Assembly: GCA_039977295.1 (NCBI GenBank)
Contig: JBDWDN010000012.1
Location: forward strand, 806,001 to 870,000
Direction: 5' to 3'
DNA length: 64,000 nucleotides
Source of the DNA: Hellea sp039977295
GTDB lineage: Bacteria; Pseudomonadota; Alphaproteobacteria; Caulobacterales; Maricaulaceae
The notes under the pieces were generated by a model. It was not told where the DNA came from. It saw nothing but the letters and a program-made list of their open reading frames with translations, and did not search any database. The number at the start of each line of letters is the position of its first letter. Positions within the stretch are counted from its first letter, which is position 1. The translations under genes and the position numbers were made by a program. Below are positions 1 through 8,300 of this stretch, piece by piece.

Positions 1-1111
1 TCTTTGGTCCCTGCGCATAAAGCGTCACCATCTTGTTATCACGCGTTCGGGACAAGATTGTTACGTCTTTGCCTCTTAGAGCGCCCTTAGCTTTCTTGTG
101 CCATGTTTTGTAAGGCTCAGCGGAATACGCTTCTTTGTAGATATCGTCCGTATAACCAATACCAATTAGCTCACCTGTTTGTTGGTCAAATAAGGGACCA
201 TAGGAAGCTCCCGATGGTACGTCCGCATCCAGATTGAATGGTGCTCTGGCCTTTGTATTAGGGTCTATTGTGAATAGGGTTAGGCCACTTTTTTCAGTCT
301 CTTGAAAAAGCAATTTGCCGTCATATTCTGTTACTAAATAGGTTGTGCGGTTATGGTCCGTATCGAACTCTTCCGTATAAATAAGTTTTTCGTCTAATCC
401 ATATCCGTAAAAAACTTCATACTTCCCGTTTCTGCTATTATATTCCTCACGCGCAAGTATTTTAGTCCCGTCCAGTGACCGAACAACTTGCCCAGTTCTA
501 ATGGGTACGTTTTTTTCTATGAATTCTTTACCTGTGTCCAAATTAACCTTGTAATACCGATTAACAACTTTGCCCGTATACTCAGCGAAGTTCATTATAA
601 CGTGATCAGGATCATTTGGCAGGTCATGAACGTAGGAACCGCCAAATTGACTGCGGTAAGAACGGTCCTTAATTCTGTCATCCATCATTACGTTAGATTT
701 CTGGGTTTCTACATTGGTAGACACCCAGCGGCTATAAAGCGCGCTATAGCGCTTCATTTTGCCTTCGCCTTTACCGCGAATTCGCGCCAACATGATTACG
801 TGCTTATCACTCGCCCAATCAATGGCTTTGACGATTGAATTATCCGGCGTTGGTATAATGATCGTATTCGCGTTTGGGTCGGCCAGATTATAGACAAACA
901 CGGCCTTAGAAGCACGGTAGGGCGCGAGCATAGCCACATATTTTCCGTCAGGAGAAATTCGAACAGAGGCCGTTCGCGGAAGCTGCGCGTAGATATCGAT
1001 GTTGGGTTTTGCTTCTGCCACATCTGACTGGGCGAGCCCCCCTGCTCCGAAACTAAACATTGCTGTTAGCGTGATAAGTGAAGCCGAACGCATAGCTTTG
1101 ATCTTTGACAT
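1..1111 (-). CDS. S9-family (prolyl oligopeptidase-like) peptidase, N-terminal part
   Basis: Reading leftward from an ATG at 1111, the frame stays open to the window edge, so only about 370 N-terminal residues are present and the catalytic alpha/beta-hydrolase domain lies outside. The start is supported by a purine-rich AGAGGG about 9 nt upstream. Residues 1-27 form a signal peptide (MSKIKAMRS, then a hydrophobic stretch ending GGLAQ), so the enzyme is probably exported. The mature N-terminus has NIDIYAQLPRTASVRISPDG followed by repeated blade-like segments (SLDGTKILAREEY, TYLVTEYDGKLLFQE), typical of the beta-propeller that precedes the hydrolase in S9 peptidases. It is divergent from the dienelactone hydrolase gene. 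Family assignment rests on the propeller opening only; no catalytic residue can be seen here. Confidence 0.72.
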   Translation of the reverse strand, partial: MSKIKAMRSASLITLTAMFSFGAGGLAQSDVAEAKPNIDIYAQLPRTASVRISPDGKYVAMLAPYRASKAVFVYNLADPNANTIIIPTPDNSIVKAIDWASDKHVIMLARIRGKGEGKMKRYSALYSRWVSTNVETQKSNVMMDDRIKDRSYRSQFGGSYVHDLPNDPDHVIMNFAEYTGKVVNRYYKVNLDTGKEFIEKNVPIRTGQVVRSLDGTKILAREEYNSRNGKYEVFYGYGLDEKLIYTEEFDTDHNRTTYLVTEYDGKLLFQETEKSGLTLFTIDPNTKARAPFNLDADVPSGASYGPLFDQQTGELIGIGYTDDIYKEAYSAEPYKTWHKKAKGALRGKDVTILSRTRDNKMVTLYAQGPK

Positions 1112-1217
1112 AATTTTTTTCCCTCTAATTGGCGCAACTATGCAAAACAACACGTTGAAAACAAGGGAAAAATACGCCAAACGACAATTTGACCTGAAAG
1201 AAGACAAGGAGTCCATT

Positions 1218-1949
1218 ATGACTATCATCACAAAGCCCGTTGAATATATGGACGGCAAACAAAAGTGCATAGGCTACATGGCCTGGGACGAAACCTATGC
1301 GGACCCAAAACCCTGCGTGATAATCAGTCATGCTTGGAGCGGGCTTGATGATTTCGCTCAGCACAAAGCCATTGAAATGGCGGCTCAAGGCTATGTCGGT
1401 TTTTGTCTCGACAATTATGGTGACGGCGCCCTGCCCGAAACTGTTGAAGATAAACAAGGCATGATGATGCCGCTTAAAGAAGACCGCGCTAAGCTTCTAA
1501 AACGCCTGAAAGCTGGCATTAAAGCTGTCAAAAGCCTCCCCGAAGTAGATGAGACGCATCTCGCGATGTTTGGCTTTTGCTTTGGCGGGCTATGCACCCT
1601 TGACGCTGCGCGCGCGGGCATTGACCTCAAAGCCGCAATTAGCTTTCACGGCTTGCTTGACGCGCCTGACCTTCCAAAAAAGAAGATCAAAACCAAGGTC
1701 CTTGTGGCCCATGGATGGGACGATCCTATGGCGCCTCCTGCTCACGTCACTGCCCTTGGTGAAGAATTAACGGCTGGAAAATGCGATTGGCAAATCATGG
1801 CATTTGGGCAAACAACGCACGCCTTTATGGTGCCAGGGGCTGATAGCGGTGACGGTACGCTAAAACACAATCCAGATAGTGAACGCCGCGCTTGGAATGC
1901 GACACTTGAATTACTTCATGATGTCTTTGGTCAGCACGGTATAGCCTAA
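1218..1949 (+). CDS. Dienelactone hydrolase family protein
   Basis: A 243-residue alpha/beta hydrolase of the dienelactone hydrolase family, a usual length. The frame is open further upstream (to 999), but the ATG at 1218 has a good AAGGAG seven bases before it and starts the recognisable domain. The nucleophile is a cysteine in GFCFGG (about residue 120). The acid is in HGWDDP and the histidine in QTTHAF, together the Cys-Asp-His triad of DLH rather than the Ser triad of esterases. No signal peptide, so cytoplasmic. The substrate cannot be deduced; family members hydrolyse dienelactones, other lactones or esters. It ends 59 bases before the phosphatase gene and may lead that transcription unit. 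Confidence 0.85.
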   Translation: MTIITKPVEYMDGKQKCIGYMAWDETYADPKPCVIISHAWSGLDDFAQHKAIEMAAQGYVGFCLDNYGDGALPETVEDKQGMMMPLKEDRAKLLKRLKAGIKAVKSLPEVDETHLAMFGFCFGGLCTLDAARAGIDLKAAISFHGLLDAPDLPKKKIKTKVLVAHGWDDPMAPPAHVTALGEELTAGKCDWQIMAFGQTTHAFMVPGADSGDGTLKHNPDSERRAWNATLELLHDVFGQHGIA

Positions 1950-2008
1950 TTCACTCTAATAAGTTTCCTGATATCATGGCGGTGTCTGGTGACACGAAAG
2001 GACCCGTC

Positions 2009-2449
2009 ATGAAAACCATTATATTTGACATCGACGGAACGCTTGCCGACATCGCGCACAGGCGCGGCGTGTTAGAGGGCGACAGACCTGACTGGTTTCT
2101 GTTCAACTCGAAAATGGGCGATGATGCGCCTAATGTGCCTGTAGTGTCACTTTATAAGACTTTGTGGGATAGCGGCGAATACCGCATGGAAATCGTAACG
2201 GGACGTAACGAAGCATTTCGTAAAGTAACTGAGACCTGGCTAACATGGAACGAAATTCCCTTTACCCGCGTCACGATGCGCGCCGACAAGGATCAACGCG
2301 CGGATCACATTATTAAACAAGAAATATTAAATGCCTTTTTAGCAGAAGGCCATGATATCGCCTTTACTGTCGACGATAGACAGCAAGTTGTAGACATGTG
2401 GCGGCGTAACGGCATCATGTGTCTCCAATGTGATGTCGGTAATTTTTAG
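2009..2449 (+). CDS. HAD-superfamily phosphatase resembling the 3'-phosphatase domain of T4 polynucleotide kinase
   Basis: A 146-residue stand-alone HAD phosphatase. Motif I is FDIDGTLA (about residues 6-13). A threonine motif lies in EIVTGRNE. The K/R region DKDQRADHIIKQEI and the terminal DDRQQVVDMWR close the active site. The RxDxRxDxxIKxE and DDRxxVVDMWR signatures are those of the C-terminal phosphatase half of T4 Pnkp, which removes 3'-phosphate or 2',3'-cyclic phosphate from broken RNA; the P-loop kinase half is absent. The ATG at 2009 is chosen because AAAGGA precedes it by 6 bases and the DIDGT motif begins at once. Only 8 bases separate it from the RlaP-type gene, so the two are probably co-translated. 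A nucleotidase acting on small substrates is an alternative. Confidence 0.78.
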   Translation: MKTIIFDIDGTLADIAHRRGVLEGDRPDWFLFNSKMGDDAPNVPVVSLYKTLWDSGEYRMEIVTGRNEAFRKVTETWLTWNEIPFTRVTMRADKDQRADHIIKQEILNAFLAEGHDIAFTVDDRQQVVDMWRRNGIMCLQCDVGNF

Positions 2450-2457
2450 GTAGCCTC

Positions 2458-3261
2458 ATGACAATAACATTTACCCCCTCCATTTCTGAAAAAATGCACG
2501 GAATTATTCTCGAGCGATTGCGCAAGATTGAAATTGATGAGGATGTCCGCATCCTTTTTGCCATCGAAAGCGGTAGCCGCGCTTGGGGTTTTCCTTCGCC
2601 AGACAGCGATTACGATGTCAGGTTTATTTACGCGCGGCCCATGGGTTGGTACTTGTCTCTGGTGCCAGGCCGCGACGTTATCGAGCTGCCCATTGTTGAC
2701 GATCTGGACATTAATGGATGGGATATCAAAAAGGCTTTGGGACTTCTTCTAAAGCCCAACCCCGTCATGCTCGAATGGCTTTCTAGCCCAATACGCTACA
2801 TATGGAATGAAGAGGTTTGCAATTTATTGACAGATTTTTCAAAGAATGTTGCGCATGGCCCCGCTTGCCTCAATCACTATCTCCACCTCGGCGGGCGGCA
2901 ATGGGATATTTATATTGACGGGAAGGATGAGGTAAAACTCAAGAAGTACTTTTACATCGTACGCCCGGCCATGGCCGTGCGTTGGATGCGCTTACACCCC
3001 GCTATCGTTCCGCCAATGAATTTTCAGGAATTATTGTCTGGAATAGACTTAAGTGCCGGGCTGACGTCGGATTTAGAGGACCTTCTTTATGCCAAAAGCC
3101 AGTCCAAAGAAATTGGCTTAGCGCCGCGTGTCGCCAGCATTGATGCCTTTATCAACGCTGAGTTTGCATGGGCTAAGGACGCCGTAAAAACAATATCGGG
3201 TCAGAAGTCGGAGCTACGTAACACAGCAGATGATATTTTCAGACAGATTATAAAAAGCTAA
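2458..3261 (+). CDS. RlaP/YcgL-type predicted nucleotidyltransferase
   Basis: A 267-residue protein with the minimal nucleotidyltransferase signature GSRAWGFPSPDSDYDVRFIY near residues 38-57. The GS helix-turn and the two metal-binding aspartates (DSDYD) are present, so the active site looks intact. This exact motif and the following NGWDIKKALGLLLKPNPVMLEWL belong to the family called YcgL, COG3541 or RlaP (RNA-ligase-associated), implicated in RNA repair from its genomic company. Its true substrate is unknown. The short gap to the Pnkp-like phosphatase gene upstream fits a joint role in processing broken RNA ends. No RNA ligase gene lies nearby. The ATG at 2458 has a modest AGG about 9 bases upstream. 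Confidence 0.8.
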   Translation: MTITFTPSISEKMHGIILERLRKIEIDEDVRILFAIESGSRAWGFPSPDSDYDVRFIYARPMGWYLSLVPGRDVIELPIVDDLDINGWDIKKALGLLLKPNPVMLEWLSSPIRYIWNEEVCNLLTDFSKNVAHGPACLNHYLHLGGRQWDIYIDGKDEVKLKKYFYIVRPAMAVRWMRLHPAIVPPMNFQELLSGIDLSAGLTSDLEDLLYAKSQSKEIGLAPRVASIDAFINAEFAWAKDAVKTISGQKSELRNTADDIFRQIIKS

Positions 3262-3323
3262 TCTCTTAAACTTAAGCGTATCTCTGATTGCTCCTTAGTC
3301 TATCCCCTGCTAAGGCCGCGGCC

Positions 3324-4478
3324 ATGAATGTAATTACGACTCAGGACGGCCTTAACGCCTTTTGCGAAGCCGCCGCCATAAAGCCCTTCATCTGTGTTGA
3401 TACGGAATTTATGCGCGAGAGCACATTTTACTCCATCCTATGTCTGATACAGGCGGCTACCGATGATGATGAGGTCATAATCGATCCATTAGCGAAGGGC
3501 CTAGATATGGCGCCTTTCAATGCATTGTTGATGGACGCTAATATCATCAAGGTTCTCCATGCGGCGCGCCAAGATATGGAAATTTTCTACGCCATGTGCG
3601 GCGCAGTCCCCACTAATATTTTTGATACTCAAATTGCGGCAATGGCGCTTGGCTTTGGCGATTCAGCGGGATACGGCGCGCTGGTCAAAGGACGTCTTGA
3701 TATCAGCCTCGATAAAGGCGCGCGCTTTACCGATTGGTCACGCCGCCCGCTGTCAGAGAAACAGCTCAATTACGCCATTGCGGATGTAACTCACTTACGC
3801 GATCTTTATCCTGGATTAGTCGCGGAGCTTGAAGAGAAAGGCCGCATGGACTGGGTTCTCGAGGAAATGGCCCCGCAAATGGAAGAAAAGCTCTACACCT
3901 TTGAGCCTGAAAATGCGTGGGAGCGCTTGAAAGTTCGAAACCCCAAAAAACATTATCTCGCCGCCCTTAAAGCGGCGGCCGCTTGGCGCGAACGTCAGGC
4001 CATTGAGAAAGATATACCGCGCCGCCGCGTTCTCAAAGATGACGCGCTTTATGATTTGGCCCAGCAAAAACCCAAGGACATAGCGGCGTTAGGCCGCCTG
4101 CGGGGCATTCCGCGCGGTTTTGAAAAATCGCGTAGTGCCAAGGACTTAGTCGAATCTTTGAATGCAGCAATTAGTAATGCAGAGGATTATGCGCCCAAGC
4201 TCCCCAAGGTACAACACATGCCGCCCAACCTCGGCCCGACAATTGAAATGCTGAAAACGCTGTTACGGTTACGCACGGAATATGTGGACATTGCCCCGCG
4301 TATGATTGCCAATAATGCCGATATAGAAAAACTCGCAGCATTCGGCCCAAAAGCCGATATTGCGGCGCTTAAAGGCTGGCGCAAGGAGATATTCGGGGAC
4401 GACGCCCTAAAAATGCTCGATGGTAAAATCGGCCTGCGTCTTAAAGGGCGAGAAGTCGTCGCAAAAGACATTTCATGA
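3324..4478 (+). CDS. rnd: Ribonuclease D
   Basis: RNase D, a 3'-to-5' exoribonuclease that trims tRNA precursors and other structured RNAs. The DEDD exonuclease domain fills residues 1-190: Exo I is DTEFMRE, Exo II lies in VLHAARQDMEIF and Exo III in YAIADVTHL (tyrosine type). HRDC-like helical domains follow, with an RRRVLKDDALYDLAQ segment. At 384 residues from the ATG at 3324 it matches the usual 370-390. An in-frame ATG at 3288 would add an alanine-rich extension atypical of the family. It overlaps the pseudouridine synthase start by four bases (ATGA), so the two are translationally coupled. Confidence 0.93.
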   Translation: MNVITTQDGLNAFCEAAAIKPFICVDTEFMRESTFYSILCLIQAATDDDEVIIDPLAKGLDMAPFNALLMDANIIKVLHAARQDMEIFYAMCGAVPTNIFDTQIAAMALGFGDSAGYGALVKGRLDISLDKGARFTDWSRRPLSEKQLNYAIADVTHLRDLYPGLVAELEEKGRMDWVLEEMAPQMEEKLYTFEPENAWERLKVRNPKKHYLAALKAAAAWRERQAIEKDIPRRRVLKDDALYDLAQQKPKDIAALGRLRGIPRGFEKSRSAKDLVESLNAAISNAEDYAPKLPKVQHMPPNLGPTIEMLKTLLRLRTEYVDIAPRMIANNADIEKLAAFGPKADIAALKGWRKEIFGDDALKMLDGKIGLRLKGREVVAKDIS

Positions 4479-5128
4479 TCAAGAGGTCGTTTATTTACGC
4501 CCCGTCCCAAGACCCCCTCACCTATATCTATACCGATGATGACATTATCATAGTCGATAAACCGAGCGGCCTTTTAAGTGTTCCAGGCAAAACTGAGCCT
4601 GATTGCCTAGAAGCGCGAATACGAGCAGATTACCCCGAGAGTTTGACCATACACCGCCTCGATATGGCAACATCTGGCGTGATGGTCTTCGCCCGGAATG
4701 CAAATGCACAGCGTCACATCGGATTGCAATTTGAAAAACGTGTGACGGAGAAAACTTACTTAGCGCGAGTTTCTGGCCGCGTTGAGAAAGACACAGGCGA
4801 AGTAAACCTACCCCTCATTACAGACTGGCCTAACCGTCCGCGCCAAATGGTGTGTCATGAGCGCGGAAAGCCTTCCCTCACCCACTGGCAGGTCCTGAAC
4901 CGCGAGGAGACGGCAACACGGCTTGCACTTTACCCAAAGACGGGCCGTTCTCACCAATTACGAGTTCATATGCTCTCTACAGGCCACGTAATTCTAGGCG
5001 ACCGGCTTTATGCCGATGAAGATGCCTTTAACGCCGCGCCGCGCCTACAGCTTCATGCGCATAAGCTGAAACTCCGCAAGCCAACGGGCGGTGAATGGAT
5101 AGAGTTCGAATCGGACTGTCCTTTTTGA
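4475..5128 (+). CDS. rluA: RluA-family pseudouridine synthase
   Basis: A 217-residue pseudouridine synthase, the compact size of RluA (which modifies 23S rRNA U746 and tRNA U32 in E. coli), with no S4 domain. Visible motifs are IIIVDKPSGLLSVPGK near the N-terminus, the catalytic-aspartate motif HRLDMATSGVMVFA, and KTGRSHQLRVHM with LGDRLYA towards the C-terminus. The start overlaps the rnd stop as ATGA, so coupling to rnd is likely and both products act in stable-RNA maturation. The subfamily (RluA rather than RluC/D) is inferred from size and motif spacing. Confidence 0.87.
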   Translation: MIKRSFIYAPSQDPLTYIYTDDDIIIVDKPSGLLSVPGKTEPDCLEARIRADYPESLTIHRLDMATSGVMVFARNANAQRHIGLQFEKRVTEKTYLARVSGRVEKDTGEVNLPLITDWPNRPRQMVCHERGKPSLTHWQVLNREETATRLALYPKTGRSHQLRVHMLSTGHVILGDRLYADEDAFNAAPRLQLHAHKLKLRKPTGGEWIEFESDCPF

Positions 5129-5232
5129 TTGGTCGTTCAATGCCCGAATTATGGCGGCCTCAAATTTCTATACTTTTCACCAAACAGAGTCACCCGCTCC
5201 CACAAAACAATCTTAAGGTTTTTGAACAGGCG

Positions 5233-5287
5233 GAGACCTAAAATGGTATCATTCGCGCCGTCTTTGCAAATGTTCATTTTAGGCCTC
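5233..5287. repeat. Long inverted repeat between rluA and the RTX gene
   Basis: GAGACCTAAAATG (5233-5245) is mirrored by CATTTTAGGCCTC (5275-5287): 13-base arms with one mismatch and a 29-base loop. It lies between the convergent ends of the pseudouridine synthase and RTX genes. It could act as a transcript 3'-end structure, but neither strand has a clear U-tract, so a terminator function is not shown. Confidence 0.4.
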
Positions 5288-5318
5288 TAGCCGCTGCGCC
5301 CGCTTCGGTTCTGTTCAG

Positions 5319-8300
5319 TTATCCAATTTCGTTATAATCAAAGACCGTTTGGGATGCATGAGACCCGTGAAGCTCGACAATTTCATCAAAGCTAAGCGGC
5401 TCCTGCGCAAAATTATCAATGTCTATGAGCGTTTGCGCAGGCGGCGTTCCTCCGAAATCAAAATCACCTGCATCAAGGTCAGCAAGGTTTTGCCCAACGA
5501 TTGTCAGGGTGTTACCGCCGCCAAAATCAAACACTGCGTTTGACCCCGCGTCAGACCCAGCCGCCATCACTTCTGCAAAAGTATCAAACGCCGCGTCGCC
5601 GCCAAGAATGTAAATAATCTCACCCGCAGTGCTGAACCCATTGATAAAGTCTGAACCACTATTCGTGGTATTGTAACCATAGCTATCTGTTCCAGCACCG
5701 CCAATCAGCGTATCAGTCCCCAGGCCGCCTTCTAGATAGTCATTCCCGCCATTTCCCAGCAGCGTATTATCGCCGTCAGAGCCTCGAATGGAATCGTCTT
5801 GCCCCGTGCCTAACACGCGCTCAATGGAGACATAACTATCACCGGCGGCATCACCGCCCGTGCCGCCCGTTTGGAGATTGACAATTACGCCTGAGCTAGA
5901 GGCGAGATAGGAGACCGTATCAAAGTCAGCACCCCCATCCATGCTATCACCGCCTGCACTGCCAAAGAAGAAGTCATTACCAGCCCCGCCGGATAGGATG
6001 TCATTGCCGCTCTGACCAAAGATGGTGTCAACGCCGTCGCCTCCATTGATTGTGTCATTCCCGTCGCCGCCGAGCAGCCGGTCATTTCCGCTGGCCCCAT
6101 TTAGGACGTCATCCCCATCACGACCCTCAAGGCGGTTATTTGCACTGTCACCTGTAATATGGTCATTAAAGTCAGACCCCCACACCCATTCGACAGAGGA
6201 GAAACTGTCGCCTGTAGCTTCGCCTGACGAGCCTCCGCCCGCTAAGTCAAGCTGCACCGCTGCGCTGGCGTCTGTATAGACGGCAATATCAGCACCTGTA
6301 CCGCCATTTAACGCATCCGCCCCGTCGCCTCCAATCAGGCGGTCATTACCCCCGCCCCCATTGAGCGTATCGTCTCCGTCCAGCCCGCGAAGCTCATTTG
6401 CGCTATTATTGCCTGCAATAATGTCATTGAAAGCAGATCCTCGTACGACTTCGATACCGAAGTAAGTATCCCCGGCGGCGTCGCCTAAGGTGCCGCCTGA
6501 TGCTAAATTTAGAACGACTCGACTGGTCGCAAACTCATAGCTGGCAATATCAAAGCCCGTTCCGCCATTCATTTGATCATTTCCGGCTGAGCCATAAAGC
6601 AAGTCATTACCGTCTTGCCCTCGCTGGATATCATTGCCGTCCCCACCATAAATACGGTCAATTCCGCCGCCGGCATTAATAGTGTCGTTACCGCCCTCGC
6701 CATAGAAAAACTCATTGGCATCGGAACCCGTAATCGTATCGCTGAAATTAGAGGCGTAATAGCGCTCGATGGTGATATATGTATCGCCCGCTGCGTCGCC
6801 GACAGTACCGCCCGTATCTACATTGAAAGCTACGCGTGAGGTAGCCCCGCGGTAATCAACACTGTCAAACCCTGAATCCCCACGCATGAAGTCCGCACCT
6901 GCGCCGCCTAAAAACGTGTCGGCCCCTGCGCCGCCATAGAGGAAGTCATCTCCCGCCCCGCCGTCAATGCGGTCATTCCCGAGCAAAGCCGAAATGGCAT
7001 CATCTCCAGCTGTCCCCGTTAGAATATCATTGAAGTTAGACCCCTCAAGCACTTCAATGTTAGAATAGACATCACCATCCGCATCGCCCTCAGTGCCTCC
7101 AAGCGCTAGGTCGACAATGACCCGTGAGGCGCTGTTGATATAAGTGATAGTGTCACTGCCAGCTCCGCCATCATGACTATCCGCGCCCGCGCCGCCGATA
7201 AAGGTGTCATCACCGTCCCCGCCATCCAGGATATCATCCCCGCCGCGGCCATCTATCGTGTCATTCCCCGCGCGGCCCGATATTTCGTTGACGCCATCTG
7301 TGCCTTTAATATCGTCGGTTCGATTTACGTCATTTGTCCCCATGACATTTTCAAAATTAATAAATGAAGAGAAAAGGTTTCCAAATTCATCCGTTAGCAC
7401 GCCCGTCATCATATCAAAGATCATTCCTTCACCCAATTCATCATAGATAAAGGTATCAACACCATCCCCGCCATCTGCAGAATCGCCAGGCAATAGAAAA
7501 GTTTCTGTCACAGTGTCATTCCCTGCACCGGCCAAAACAGATCTTACATTGTTAGAGTCATTAGATTCGCCCCGCATCTCAATGACATCATCAAAGGCTG
7601 AGCCGATTACGGTTTCAAAACCGCGTATCGTATCCAGGCCTTGGCCTGTATCTTGGGCTGCAGTCGCCCCATTATCGTCAAAATCGGTAAACATCATGCC
7701 AGAGGTCGCGCCGGAGAAATCAAGCGTATCATTTCCTGACCCGCCGATTAGCGTATCATCGCCCAGACCGCCCACAATGGTATCATTGCCGCCGCGGCCG
7801 TCAATCGTATTAGCGCCTTCGCCTGTTTGGATAATGTTATCACCATCAGTTCCCAAGACAGTTTCAAAACTTCCGGCATCCGTAGTAGAGCTGTCAAAAT
7901 TTTCAAAATTTGTCAAAATGGCGACTTGAGACCCCTGCGTGTAAGTGCCCGCTGCTAAATCAAAGACACTATCCACATCAACAAAGCCCCATCCTGTCAT
8001 TTGAAGTGTATCAATACCTTCGCCACCATCAAAAACATCGTCGAAACTAGCCCAGTCATTATTTGCAGCATTAACTAAGAATATGTCATCGCCGCTTCCG
8101 CCCATTAAGATATCTATACCTGCGCCATCTGAAAGCGTGTCATTACCAGCGCCGCCATTGATAATATCATTGGCGCTTGAACCCGTGATAATATCGCTGT
8201 CCGCGTCGCCCGTAATGGTGATATTATCTCCAGCTTCGATGAAGCCCGTGACCGTCAACCCTGATAAATCGAGTATCGTCTCTGTATCCATAAAAATACT

